A DNA stretch of 64,000 nt from JADHUC01 sp964623055 (GTDB taxonomy: Bacteria; Planctomycetota; Planctomycetia; Pirellulales; Pirellulaceae): assembly GCA_964623055.1 (NCBI GenBank), contig CAZURK010000035.1:8046-72045 (forward strand), in the 5' to 3' direction. The notes beneath the pieces are model-generated. The model saw nothing but the letters and a program-made list of their open reading frames with translations, had not been told where the DNA came from and made no database searches. Shown piece after piece: positions 45,743 to 55,700 of the stretch. The position numbers and the translations under genes are program-made. Position 1 is the stretch's first letter. Each line of letters opens with the position of its first letter.

Positions 45743-46453
45743 CGGCGAACCGCGATGACCGCTGTAGACGCCCGCATTCAGGGACCCGGGTCTGCGCAGT
45801 GTGCCTGGGGTCGAGCGGCAGCGAGCCCCCAGTTAGCTCTGATCTGGGGGCTCACCGATCGTTCCTCGCGGTTCGACCCCAGCCACCCTCATCGTGCAGA
45901 CATTGCCTCCGCCGGCCTGGTGCCGGTTTCACATTACTGGAGATGCTGTTGGTGTTGGCCATATTAGCGGCGATGGCGGCGATGGCGTTTCCGGCGCTCG
46001 ATCGCATGCACCGCACTCACCGCCTGCAACGCATGGTGAGTGAGATCCGCACGAAGCTGGCCGCTACTCGCTTGCACGCTATCGACGATGGCATCGAGTA
46101 CCAGTTCCGTTTTGAACCCGGTGGTCGTCATCTGCTGGCCATTCCTTTGCAGCAAGGTGCATTGAGATTTGGTGCTGCAGACGAAGGCGAGCCCACTGCG
46201 GCAGGCCAGACACGAGCATGGACTTACCACGCCGAACTTCCTGAGGGGCTGTACTTCGCGACGGATGGGGACTCCCGTGAGCGGCTTTCCTTCGAATCGC
46301 TGCAGGAGTTGGCGAACCCGACTGCATTGGCCGACGTGACATGGTCCGTGCCGATCGTGTTCTCGACAAGCGGCACCGCGACACAGACCGCCTTTGAAGT
46401 GTGGGACCAAGACGGCCGATTCGTGGAAGTGGCCATTCGAGGTCTGACAGGCG
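45739..46453 (+). CDS. gspH: Minor pseudopilin GspH with unusually long leader, 3' end in gap
   Basis: Starts ATG within the gspG stop. The prepilin motif GAGFTLLEMLLVLAILAAMA appears only after about 60 residues, whereas leaders are normally 5-25. The extra leader is encoded by a nested palindrome (45805-45882), so either a later start is used or the element is translated. The rest matches GspH (MAFPALDRMHRTHRLQRMVS; globular domain to EVAIRGLTG). The last few codons fall in the gap at 46454. Confidence 0.85.
45805..45882. repeat. Nested palindromic element (family D) inside the gspH leader
   Basis: Outer arms ctggggtcg (45805-45813) and cgaccccag (45874-45882) enclose inner arms gagcccccag (45823-45832) and ctgggggctc (45844-45853). 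It is read as part of the gspH leader and may control translation of the downstream pseudopilin. Confidence 0.85.
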
Positions 46454-46553
46454 NNNNNNNNNNNNNNNNNNNNNNNNNNNNNNNNNNNNNNNNNNNNNNN
46501 NNNNNNNNNNNNNNNNNNNNNNNNNNNNNNNNNNNNNNNNNNNNNNNNNNNNN
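46454..46553. other. Scaffold gap (100 N) spanning the gspH/gspI junction
   Basis: 100-N placeholder. It hides the end of gspH and the start codon, leader and prepilin motif of gspI; the true length is unknown. Confidence 0.95.
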
Positions 46554-46955
46554 CTGGCGCACTTGATAGCGAGCGGCACGCGGGCCGCCGTGCAAGGGCG
46601 TCTGCAAACCGAGGCGATTCTGCGGTGCAAATCAAAAATGGCCGAAGTCGTCGCGGGAGCCGAAGCGATGGAGACCCTTTCCAGGGTGGCGTTCACCGAC
46701 GATCCGAAATGGATTTGGGACTTGAGCGTCGAGCAAGGCCCATGGCCCGATCTGAGAACCGTCCAAGTTACCGTGTCACACATAGGAACCAACCCGCTCG
46801 GCAACACCTCGTACACATTGCGACGCTATGCGCGGGACCCGCGGCTGCTTGAGCAGGAAGAAGCCCATGTGCTTGAGGATGTCATGCCGACTCCGGTCGA
46901 CACGTCACCGGGCAGCGGGGCAGGTGCCAGCAAGCCGGAGGACACGGACGGATGA
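46554..46955 (+). CDS. gspI: Minor pseudopilin GspI, 5' end in gap
   Basis: The visible 133 residues begin at the end of the N-terminal helix (LAHLIASGTRAAVQGRLQTE, then AILRCKSKMAEVVAG), as in GspI. A globular domain with WDLSVEQGPWPDLRTVQVTV follows. The missing start and methylation motif lie in the gap. GspI helps form the pseudopilus tip with GspJ and GspK. Its stop overlaps the gspJ start (ATGA). Confidence 0.82.
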   Translation: MAHLIASGTRAAVQGRLQTEAILRCKSKMAEVVAGAEAMETLSRVAFTDDPKWIWDLSVEQGPWPDLRTVQVTVSHIGTNPLGNTSYTLRRYARDPRLLEQEEAHVLEDVMPTPVDTSPGSGAGASKPEDTDG

Positions 46956-47848
46956 AGCTTGTCACCTCGTCATATGCTGCAGAACGACCTCGCTCGCGAC
47001 CAGTGCGCTGTGGTCATACGCTGTTCGAGGTCCTCGTGGCACTGGGTCTGAGCTTGGCGCTTCTGGCGGCGGTCTATTCTGCACTTGATCTGCACTGGAA
47101 GTACTCGGTAGCCGGACAGGAAGAAATGGAGCGGCTTCAAGTGGTCCGGGCGCTCTTCATGAAGATCGAGGGGGATGTGCGGAGTATCGTATACCGCCGA
47201 CCGTCTCCCATCGTGCATCCGCAAAGTGGCGGCGCGGTGCCACAGGGCCCAGCAGCGAACACCGCGAGATCGGTAGTAACCCAGGCTCCCGACCCGTACG
47301 CCAGTTATGGGATCGGGCTGGTCGGTGACGCGCATCGGTTACTGCTGCAAGTGAACGAAGCGGCGCGCGATTCGCCATCGCTTGTGCCAGAGCCAGCGGC
47401 CGAGCAATCACGCAAGGTCGGTAACCGCGTTCACTGTGTCCTTTGGTTCATATCACGGAGCAGAGGCAGCGCGGAGAGATTGAACGACCCCAGCCCATCG
47501 CTCAACGAAGCAGAGCAATCCCAAAAGGGGACGCCCCAAGCGACCGGGTTGACACGACTCGCCGCAGACCGAGCACCGTTTGATTGGTTGGACATACAAG
47601 TGAATCCCGACGATGACGTAACGCCGGGCAACGTTTTGGCCGACGAAGTCCGAACAATCAGTTTTCGCTATTTCGACGGAAGCCAATGGCTGGACCAATG
47701 GGACAGCGTCGCGATGGGACGATTACCGCGGGCGGTCGAGATTGAAATTGGCTTCGACATGGCGAATTCCACTTTGCGTGATTTCGATGAAAGGAAGCAC
47801 TCAGGCAGGCACCGTTTGGTCGTGGCTGTACCCGCATACGAGACGTAG
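46952..47848 (+). CDS. gspJ: Minor pseudopilin GspJ
   Basis: 298 residues. A 21-residue leader is followed by the prepilin site CGH/TLFEVLVALGLSLALLAA; His before the cleavage point replaces the usual Gly, which is uncommon because the peptidase normally needs Gly at -1. The long C-terminal domain has the GspJ features EGDVRSIVYRRPS and DEVRTISFRYFDGSQWLDQW. It probably sits at the pseudopilus tip. Gene order places it between gspI and gspK. Confidence 0.86.
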   Translation: MKLVTSSYAAERPRSRPVRCGHTLFEVLVALGLSLALLAAVYSALDLHWKYSVAGQEEMERLQVVRALFMKIEGDVRSIVYRRPSPIVHPQSGGAVPQGPAANTARSVVTQAPDPYASYGIGLVGDAHRLLLQVNEAARDSPSLVPEPAAEQSRKVGNRVHCVLWFISRSRGSAERLNDPSPSLNEAEQSQKGTPQATGLTRLAADRAPFDWLDIQVNPDDDVTPGNVLADEVRTISFRYFDGSQWLDQWDSVAMGRLPRAVEIEIGFDMANSTLRDFDERKHSGRHRLVVAVPAYET

Positions 47849-47855
47849 TTGCGAC

Positions 47856-49610
47856 ATGAGGAATGTCCGGATGAGACGGAAAGCGGTTTCACTATACCAC
47901 ACTAGCCCGAAGCGCGAGCGAGGGAAGCATCGGCTATCTCGTCCCTCGCTTGCGCGTCGGGCTAGTGTATCTGCTCGACATCACGCTTCGAAACCGCTTT
48001 CAGCATTGGCAGAAGAACCCAAATTACGTCATCCGCGCGAAGGTCATCGCTCAGGTGCCCCGCCGCGACGCGGGTCGGTGCTGCTGGTCGTGTTGGTCAT
48101 CATCGTGTTGCTTGCGCTGGGCGCCTATACCTTCTCGGAAACGATGATCTCGGAACGCCAGGCAACGGCAATGTACGGCCGCCAGGTTGAAACGCGTATG
48201 TTGGCCGATTCCGGAGTCCAATACGTAGCGGCGATGTTGGGTCAGAGGCAGTTGCTAGTGAACGAAAGCGTTGTCCACAATCCGGATCGGTTTCAAGGCG
48301 TCTTGGTGAAGCGGTCTGATCGACTGCGAGGGCGCGGGAGGTTCAGTGTCGTTGCTCCGCTGGAAACAGACCCGTATTCCCGCTCGATCCGGTTTGGCAT
48401 CGTCGACGAATCGGGAAAACTGAACTTGAACGCGGTCGCGCGGCGGGTGCACGAGGATCGACTTAACGAGGTCGAGGCCCGTGCGATCCTGCTGGGTTTG
48501 CCAAGAATGACGCCGGAAACGGCTGACGCAATACTCGACTGGCTCGATTCGGACGAGATGTTGCGGAAGAACGGTGCCGAGTCCGAGTATTACACGGGTC
48601 TTGATACGCCGTACCGGGCGAAAAACGGACCGCTCGACACGCTGGACGAACTCATTCTTGTGCGAGGAGTTTCGCGCGAACTGCTCTTCGGAGAAGACGC
48701 GAATCGAAACGGTCTGCTCGATCCCAACGAAAACGACGGCGATGCGAGCGCACCCAATGACAACGCCGACGATGCGCTCGAGCGCGGCTGGAGCGTGTAT
48801 TTGACCATGCTCAGCCGCGAGGGCAATCTGCGCCGGGACGGTCGTCGAAAGATCAACGTGAACCAGCCCTCGCTAAACGAACTGTTCAACGAGGCCTCCG
48901 CCGAGTTTGGCGACGATATTGCCGCGTTGATTGTCACGCACCGCCTCGGCGGCCAAGACGTCCGGCCGGAAGGCAGCGGTGATCCATCGGACGACGCCGC
49001 GAACGCCGAAACGCGTGGCGGCCAAATGCCGTCGCAACCGGGCTCCCGCAAAATCCGCTCCCTGTACGACCTGATCGGCGCCGAATTGACAGCAGAGGAG
49101 ACGGGGGCTGCCCTGGAGAGCCCTTGGACAACGGATCCTGACGACATGCGGGAATACCTGCCGGTCGTCCTTGACACGCTGACGACGCACGGCGGACCGT
49201 ACATCGAGGGGCGCATCAATATCAACGCGGCACCGCGCGAGGTGCTGCTGACGGTTCCGGGGATGACCGAAGCGTTGGCTGATGTTATCCTTGCTACCCA
49301 GTCGCGCCAAACCATCGACGGAGCGACCATGTCGGTCGACGCCTCGCGGTCCACCACCGCTTGGCTGTTGACCGAAGGGCATGTCGATGTGGCGAAGATG
49401 CGTCAACTTGACCGATACATCACAGCACGTGGCGACGTCTATCGGGCCCAAGTTATCGGTTATTTCGATGGGGGAGAGACGGTCACACGGTTGGAGGCTG
49501 TGATTGATGCGACATATCAGTTCCCACGCGTCGTTTCCGTGCAAGATCTGACACACCAGGGAGCGGGATACTCACGTCGACAAATCACGTCGGATGGAAA
49601 TCGGAGGTAA
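47856..49610 (+). CDS. gspK: Minor pseudopilin GspK with repeat-derived leader
   Basis: 584 residues; the ATG at 47856 is 7 bp after gspJ, preferred over a longer frame that overlaps gspJ. The hydrophobic prepilin segment RGSVLLVVLVIIVLLALGAY, with VKG-like processing at RRG, appears only after about 70 residues; this leader is encoded by a palindromic element. Downstream is the GspK saposin-like region (MTPETADAILDWLDSDEMLR, PYRAKNGPLDTLDELILVRG) and two helix-hairpin-helix-like stretches (INVNQPSLNELFNE; ININAAPREVLLTVPGMTEA). It would cap the pseudopilus. Confidence 0.87.
   Translation: MRNVRMRRKAVSLYHTSPKRERGKHRLSRPSLARRASVSARHHASKPLSALAEEPKLRHPREGHRSGAPPRRGSVLLVVLVIIVLLALGAYTFSETMISERQATAMYGRQVETRMLADSGVQYVAAMLGQRQLLVNESVVHNPDRFQGVLVKRSDRLRGRGRFSVVAPLETDPYSRSIRFGIVDESGKLNLNAVARRVHEDRLNEVEARAILLGLPRMTPETADAILDWLDSDEMLRKNGAESEYYTGLDTPYRAKNGPLDTLDELILVRGVSRELLFGEDANRNGLLDPNENDGDASAPNDNADDALERGWSVYLTMLSREGNLRRDGRRKINVNQPSLNELFNEASAEFGDDIAALIVTHRLGGQDVRPEGSGDPSDDAANAETRGGQMPSQPGSRKIRSLYDLIGAELTAEETGAALESPWTTDPDDMREYLPVVLDTLTTHGGPYIEGRININAAPREVLLTVPGMTEALADVILATQSRQTIDGATMSVDASRSTTAWLLTEGHVDVAKMRQLDRYITARGDVYRAQVIGYFDGGETVTRLEAVIDATYQFPRVVSVQDLTHQGAGYSRRQITSDGNRR
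47879..48001. repeat. Nested palindromic element (family B, copy 1) inside the gspK leader
   Basis: Outer perfect 12-nt arms gaaagcggtttc (47879-47890) and gaaaccgctttc (47990-48001) flank inner 27-nt arms at 47899-47925 and 47942-47968 (two mismatches; core cgctcgcgcttcgggctag). It is in frame and encodes the odd leader of gspK. Copy 2 lies at 52451-52518. Confidence 0.92.
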
Positions 49611-49683
49611 CTGTACCGGAAGTTCGGCACTGCATGTTGGTTGGTGTTTGAGGCACTTTGCTGGGGCTACTAGGGGCTGGGTG

Positions 49684-51165
49684 ATGTCCGGATTCGTTGC
49701 GATTGAATGGGCACGAGACGCGCTGCGAGGGCTCGACGCGGATGTGTCAAAGGACGGCGTTTGCGTTCGCCTGAGCTTCGCCTTGCCCTGGCCCGAGGCA
49801 CGCGACCTGCGAGACGACCCCGAGCGCGCCGGCGAGTGGCTGCGGAGTGAGTTTGATCGACTTGGGGTGCGCGGCAGACGAATGTTGGTGACGTTGCCAC
49901 GCGAAGACATTGTTATGCGCCCCCTGCAACTTCCCGAAACGTCCGATGCGACCCTGCCGGATGTGGTCCGCTACCAGGCGAGTGCCCAATCGGCCGTGCC
50001 GCTGGATCAAATCGAAGTGGACTATCTGCCTGCGCGAACGATCACGGCGGAAGGCGGTCGCTCCGTCCTGATGGCTGCTGCTCCTAGACGATTGCTGAAC
50101 CAGATCCATGCGTGTATCGAAGCGGCGGGGTATGAACCGGCATCGGTGGGCACCACGGCGCTTTCTTGTTGCGAAGTCGTGGCACGCGTGGAAGACGAAC
50201 GGGGTTACAACGCGCAAGAAGGCAGTTTGGTGATTGCGGTAGTCGGGCAGCGTATGGAAATCTCACTACGCCGCTCCCGCGACGTGCTCTTCGCTCACGG
50301 AACGCGAGCGGCCGATCAGCATGAGTCGCTCGGCGTTTCAGCCGAAGTCCAGCGTGCCCTTGTGGCCCACGACTCGGCTGTGGGTGATACCCGGATCGCA
50401 CGCGCTTGGCTGATCGGAGATGCGATAGACTCGCAATCGGTTTGTGACCAGATAGCCAAAGGCCTCGGCTGCGAAGTCCGCGCGTTGGATCCATTTGTTG
50501 AGCTGCAACGCGACGTAAAGGTCGAGCATGCCCCTGGCAGGCCTGCTGAGTTCGTTGGCCCGTTGGGCGCGCTCCTAGGCCAGTCCGACCCCGTGCTTCA
50601 GAATGTCGACTTCCGGAATCCACGCAAGTCGGTAGTAAAGCCCAAGCGAACCAAGCTGCTGGTCGGGTTGGTCGCGGCGGCGCTGTGTGTGATCGTCGGG
50701 GGGACGTACGGCGGCGTACGGCTCTACCTGAACTCGCTGGCCGACCAGATCGCAGACAGAAAGGCCCAAGATCAGCAGTTGGAGTCTGCTCTGACACGAG
50801 GCGAGCCGGTACTGCAGATGAGCGAATTCCTCGACGAACTGGAGAGCCGCCGTGTGGACTGGCTCGACCAGATGCAGCACATCAGCCTGTCGATGCCCGG
50901 AACCGAGCGCATATACCTAGAAAGGTGGCGTTTCGATGCCGTGCCGGGTGACGTCGTGGGCAGGGTCCACGCCGACGGCTTTGCCCGGGCGAGGCAGGAC
51001 GTGGAAGCCACAAATCAACGGCTGGCTGATCAAGGCGGGTTCAGAGTTCGGCCAAATGCGATTCGTTCCCACCGGGGCGATCCGGAGTACCCCGTTCGAT
51101 ATGAACTCGACGCGGACCTCGTCGTTCCCGCCACGACCGAAGATGCTACGGCTGCAAAAGAGTGA
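49684..51165 (+). CDS. gspL: GspL-like (PilM + PilN-like) inner-membrane assembly protein
   Basis: 493 residues. The ATG at 49684 follows aggggctgggtg; 73 bp separates it from gspK. Residues about 1-300 resemble the actin-like PilM/GspL cytosolic domain (VAIEWARDALRGLDADVSKD, QIHACIEAAGYEPASVGTTA, SLVIAVVGQRMEISLRRSRD). A single membrane helix (LLVGLVAAALCVIVGGTYGG) is followed by a periplasmic PilN-like ferredoxin-fold domain. It binds GspE and GspM. Its stop overlaps the next gene's GTG. Confidence 0.86.
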   Translation: MSGFVAIEWARDALRGLDADVSKDGVCVRLSFALPWPEARDLRDDPERAGEWLRSEFDRLGVRGRRMLVTLPREDIVMRPLQLPETSDATLPDVVRYQASAQSAVPLDQIEVDYLPARTITAEGGRSVLMAAAPRRLLNQIHACIEAAGYEPASVGTTALSCCEVVARVEDERGYNAQEGSLVIAVVGQRMEISLRRSRDVLFAHGTRAADQHESLGVSAEVQRALVAHDSAVGDTRIARAWLIGDAIDSQSVCDQIAKGLGCEVRALDPFVELQRDVKVEHAPGRPAEFVGPLGALLGQSDPVLQNVDFRNPRKSVVKPKRTKLLVGLVAAALCVIVGGTYGGVRLYLNSLADQIADRKAQDQQLESALTRGEPVLQMSEFLDELESRRVDWLDQMQHISLSMPGTERIYLERWRFDAVPGDVVGRVHADGFARARQDVEATNQRLADQGGFRVRPNAIRSHRGDPEYPVRYELDADLVVPATTEDATAAKE

Positions 51166-52394
51166 GTTCCATGCGACGACGCGAGAAGATACTGCTGGCG
51201 ATCTTCATAGCTGCCGTGCTCGTGTGGCAGGGCAACTCGCTGCTGCGCCGGTTCGTGCTGGACCCGATCCAACGCAGCCGATCCGAATTGAGCATTCTCG
51301 ATCAGGGAATCGTGGACAAACAACACAAACAAATGATGTTAGAGCAGGCCGAGCAGCGACTCGACCGTTGGAACACGATTAGTCTGCCTTCTGATCCACT
51401 CAACGCACAGCGACTGTATCAGCAGTGGCTGACGGATATGGCACAGAACGCCGGCTACTCTGAATTGAAGGTGTTCCCGGAGCGAGTGACGAATAAGAAC
51501 GATGCGTGCGTGGCGGTAGCCGTCTCGATCGAAGCCGAAGCGACGCTCGATCAGGCCTGCCTGTTCCTGTATCGGTTCTACCGCACGGACCTGTTGCACG
51601 AAATCGTGTCGCTGAATATCGACAGTCAGTCGAACCAAGGGAATCCTCCGTTGCGAGTTACCTTGATTGCCGAAGGACTGGCGCTCGAGGACGCCCAGCC
51701 GCATCGGCGTCTGTTTCCACAGACCACGCTTTCCGGGAGCCTGGACATCGACGGCACGGTCGTCGATGTCAGCGATGCTAGCGAGTTTCCCGTCGAGGGC
51801 GAGTTCCTGGTGCGCGTTGGATCGGAATACCTGCGTGTGATCGCCGTGTCAGGCAATGATTTGACCGTTGAACGCGGCGCAGACCACTCGTCGCCCATCG
51901 CCCACCAGACTGGCGACACCGTGGAATTGGTGCCCGTGAAACCTGCCTCAAACCAACCGTCGCTGGCGTATTATCGAGACTTCATTGCCCGAAACCCATT
52001 CGCCAAACCGGCGCCCAAAATCGTCGCAAAACCAAAACCTCGCCCGGCCTCCGACGTGCGGCAGAAGCCGAAGGTTGAAATTGACGCCGCCCAGTTTGTC
52101 TATCTGGTGGGCGCGATCCTGAAGGACCGGCAACACGAGGCGTGGCTCTACGATCGTCTGAACAACAAAATGTACGTCATCTTGCCGGGACAGGAGTTCT
52201 CCATTGCCGGCATCAATGGCGTCGTCCTTGAGGTCGGACCGGATTCTCTGTTGTTCGAGCACACGGATGCTAGCTGGTCTCTGAAAGTGGGCGAAAATCT
52301 CCGCTCGATGGAGCGCGTTTCAACGGATGCCGAGGATTCGTCGGATCAGGCAACTTCCCAGAGCTTGCCGAACCCCAAGCCCCAAAGCAACTGA
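51162..52394 (+). CDS. gspM: GspM/PilO-like protein with PilP/GspC-like tail
   Basis: 410 residues from GTG (overlap GTGA with gspL) or 407 from the ATG at 51171. One N-terminal membrane helix (ILLAIFIAAVLVWQGNSLLR), a coiled coil, then a PilO-like domain (LYQQWLTDMAQNAGYSELKV). A Pro/Lys-rich linker (FAKPAPKIVAKPKPRPASDV) leads to a beta-rich C-terminal domain (FVYLVGAILKDRQHEAWLYD, PGQEFSIAGINGVVLEVGPD) like the HR domain of GspC/PilP, which touches the secretin. No separate gspC gene is present, so this protein may combine the two roles. Confidence 0.8.
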   Translation: MSSMRRREKILLAIFIAAVLVWQGNSLLRRFVLDPIQRSRSELSILDQGIVDKQHKQMMLEQAEQRLDRWNTISLPSDPLNAQRLYQQWLTDMAQNAGYSELKVFPERVTNKNDACVAVAVSIEAEATLDQACLFLYRFYRTDLLHEIVSLNIDSQSNQGNPPLRVTLIAEGLALEDAQPHRRLFPQTTLSGSLDIDGTVVDVSDASEFPVEGEFLVRVGSEYLRVIAVSGNDLTVERGADHSSPIAHQTGDTVELVPVKPASNQPSLAYYRDFIARNPFAKPAPKIVAKPKPRPASDVRQKPKVEIDAAQFVYLVGAILKDRQHEAWLYDRLNNKMYVILPGQEFSIAGINGVVLEVGPDSLLFEHTDASWSLKVGENLRSMERVSTDAEDSSDQATSQSLPNPKPQSN

Positions 52395-52772
52395 CCAATC
52401 GTTGGCTTTCCGCCCGACTGCTTCAAGCTCTGATCGCGGCGTTGCGACAGAAGCCCGACGCGCAAGCGAGGGAGCCCCGGACAAATCCCTGATCATCCCT
52501 CGCTTGCGCGTCGGGCTTACATGCCAGCGGCGACAACATTTCGGAAAGTCTCGATCAAGCCCGTCGCCTGAGTCTTTGCCCACTCTCAGCCAACACCCTT
52601 TACCTCAACTCACCGGTTTGCCGTACCGATAATAACGTCTATGCGGTTTACGCAAACTTTGCGCGCTGGGTGCGGCAAAGGTGGATTAGCCTTACCGGGG
52701 GGTCGCGACGTCGTTGCGAGGTTAATGAGAGTCGCCAAGGGGATAGTGTCACCATCGCGCAAGCGTGCCAGT
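52395..52772. repeat. Intergenic region with palindromic element (family B, copy 2)
   Basis: 378 bp before the secretin start. It holds perfect 23-nt inverted arms at 52451-52473 and 52496-52518 (core gcccgacgcgcaagcgaggg), related to the element inside gspK. The remaining stretch to the secretin start is open in the secretin frame from 52641, so an earlier start is possible, but the signal peptide favours the ATG at 52773. No clear promoter was found. Confidence 0.85.
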
Positions 52773-55700
52773 ATGCGGCGGGTTTGTTTCGTCGCCGTCT
52801 GCACGAACCTCCTGGCGACGGCTGCGGCATTCGAGCACGTGGCCGCCTCGCAAAGTCCAGCATGCCCGCATCATCCACCCATGGGTGACTTGTCTCGGAC
52901 CGCGTCAACAGATGACTTTACCACCGGTGACACGGATCGAGAAAAGCCGATTCGTCTGAACTACGTCAAAACGCCGTGGAAGACCGTGCTGACGGATGTT
53001 GCGCGGTTGCTCGAANNNNNNNNNNNNNNNNNNNNNNNNNNNNNNNNNNNNNNNNNNNNNNNNNNNNNNNNNNNNNNNNNNNNNNNNNNNNNNNNNNNNN
53101 NNNNNNNNNNNNNNNCTACGTCAAAACGCCGTGGAAGACCGTGCTGACGGATGTTGCGCGGTTGCTCGAACTCGATCTGGTTATGCCCGATGTTCCTCAC
53201 GGATCCTTTTCGCGTGTGGACTGGCGTCGTCACTCCCGATCCGAAGCCGTGTGGATCCTTAATCGGGAGCTGGAACCGAAGGGCTATCGACTGCTGGTGA
53301 AGCCTCCATACCTGATAGTATTGGAGCTGGACTCGACCCGGCCCGAGTATCAAGCGGCGAAGATTCCAGTAGCCCACTCCCATCCCCGAACCAGCGATCC
53401 GGCCAACGTGAAGACGGGCAACCTCCCACCGTCTCCCGACCGGCATCCCGGCCGTATTCCGCCACGCCTCACGATGCGTCGTTTCCCCTCGATCAATACC
53501 CCCACGGAGCGTCCCTCTGCCTTTCCCGTACGCCAGGCGACTTATGTGCAAGAAAGCACTGCGGGGAGAGACGCAACCCGGTTCCGATTAGGGATGCAGC
53601 GACAGAGTGCCGTCGCGGTTGCCGAGCAGATCTACCGGGCGTGTCGTTCCGCGGCGACACTGGTTCGTCCTGCACCGGACGAGTCTCCGACGTTTCGCGT
53701 TAGTCTGGGTGGGCCGCGATCTCACGGCGGCATGTCAACGGCGTGCGATGCCGCTGGTACGCGTTTGCGAACGCGAGTTGGATTCAGTATCACAGCGGAC
53801 CAACGGCGCAACGAGTTGATAGTCGAGTCGCCCTCCCACTCTGTCGATGCAGTGACGCGCTTGGTCCGGTCGTTCGAGGAGGCGCGTGCGCGGCCCGGAG
53901 ACACCGCACGTCTGGTAGCGAGTGTCGGCGACGTGCGCGGAATCGCTCAGAACCTTCGCGCACCGCTGCGTATGTTGGCAGCCCAGCAGAACATCCAGCA
54001 AAACGAAGGCGGCCGGCAGCCGCCGAACGCGGGGCAAGCTGCGCCGAACGCCCCAAAGCAACTCGGCGACGGTATGGCCGTCAGGGGCAATCTTCAGGAA
54101 GTGATTCAGGAACTGCGCGGGGACGTCTCTGTCGAAGCGATCGAAGATCTTGGAGTGTTGATCGTCCGCGGCAATCAGAATGACGTGGATGTGGTGGCCA
54201 GCCTCATTCGCGAAATCGAGAAGCTTGGCATCGGCGCTGCGCCGGAGATACACTTGCGGTTCTTGTCGCATGTGAATGCCGAAGCCTTGTCCGACCTGCT
54301 GAACAGCACATTCCAACCGCTTGGCGGTCAGACGCAGGAAGTTGGCCCAACGATTACGCCCGTTGTCAAGCCGAATGCAATCATCGTCGTGGCCTCTCCG
54401 TCGATGATGCCCACTGTGCTTGACCTGGCAGACAAATTGGACCAGCCCGTCGATCCACGCGCCGAGTTCAGGGTGTTTGCACTGCGAAACGCGGCTGCGT
54501 CCCAGGCGCTCAGGCTCTTGGACGGTCTCTACAAGGACAAGGGCGGCCTCGCCGTGCGAATCAAAGCTGTGGAGGATGTTCGCACCAACTCGCTGGTCGT
54601 GCAGGGTCCGCCGCGGGACCTTGAAGAAGTTGCCGCGCTGATCCGGCGCATCGACCACGACGAGTCCAAGTCCATCAGCCAAATGCGCATATTCCCGCTG
54701 ACAAACGCCGTTGCGGAAGAGCTGGCCGAAGTGATCAACACGGCTATTCGCAGCGCGTTGAGCGATGCGTTTGATGCGCGTGGTGCGGTACCGGGTGCAA
54801 GGGCTGGGACGGGCACCGCAGAACAAGCCAGAGCTGGGGGAACCGCGTCGCGTGGCGTCCGAGTGGCCAAGTCGGTAGTGCTTCAGTTCCTGGCGACCGA
54901 TGGTGCCGCCGAACGCCGAGTTCGTTCCGGGATTCTCGAAGATATCCGCGTTACGCCCGACGCGAGAGCGAACAGCCTGGTGGTGACGGCTTCCGAGCAG
55001 AGCATGCGGCTGATGACTGAATTAATCCGCCAACTCGACAAGCCCACGTCGATGGTGGCCGAGATCAAGGTCTTCACGCTGGCCAACGCCGATGCCACAG
55101 CGATGGCACGTCTGCTGGAGGCCCTGTTCCAGAGCCAGACACAGCAGCAGGAACTTGGCATCCAGATCGCCGGCGCCGACGATGCCAGCAGCAACCTGGT
55201 GCCGATGCGTCTATCGGTCGATACGCGCACCAACAGCATTCTGGTGACGGCCGGTGCGGAGGCATTGCGTATTATCGAGGCGATTCTGTTAAGGTTGGAC
55301 CAGAGCGACTTGCGTCAGCGGCAAAACGTTGTCTACCGGCTGAAGAACAGTCCGGCGAAGGATGTGGCCGAAGCGATCAATCAGTTCTGGTCTTCGCAAA
55401 GCAGCCTTGCACAGGTCGATCCGAACCTGGTGAGCGCCGTCGAACTCATGGAACGCGAGGTGGTCGTTGTCCCCGAGCCGGTCAGCAACAGTTTGCTGAT
55501 CAGTTCCACGCCGCGCTATCACGACGAGATCCTGGAACTCGCCGAAAAGTTGGACGAAGCGCCGCCGCAAGTCGTCATCCAAGCGCTGCTGGTCGAGGTC
55601 GACTTGGACAACGACGACGAATTCGGTGTCGAGTTGGGCGTTCAAGACTCGGCGCTTTTCAACCGCAGCGCAATAAGTGATATCGTGACGGTGACGGATA

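Noticed and set aside
53735..54826. Open frame of 363 codons antisense to the secretin
   Set aside because: Overlaps conserved Secretin_N modules completely and has no supporting motif.
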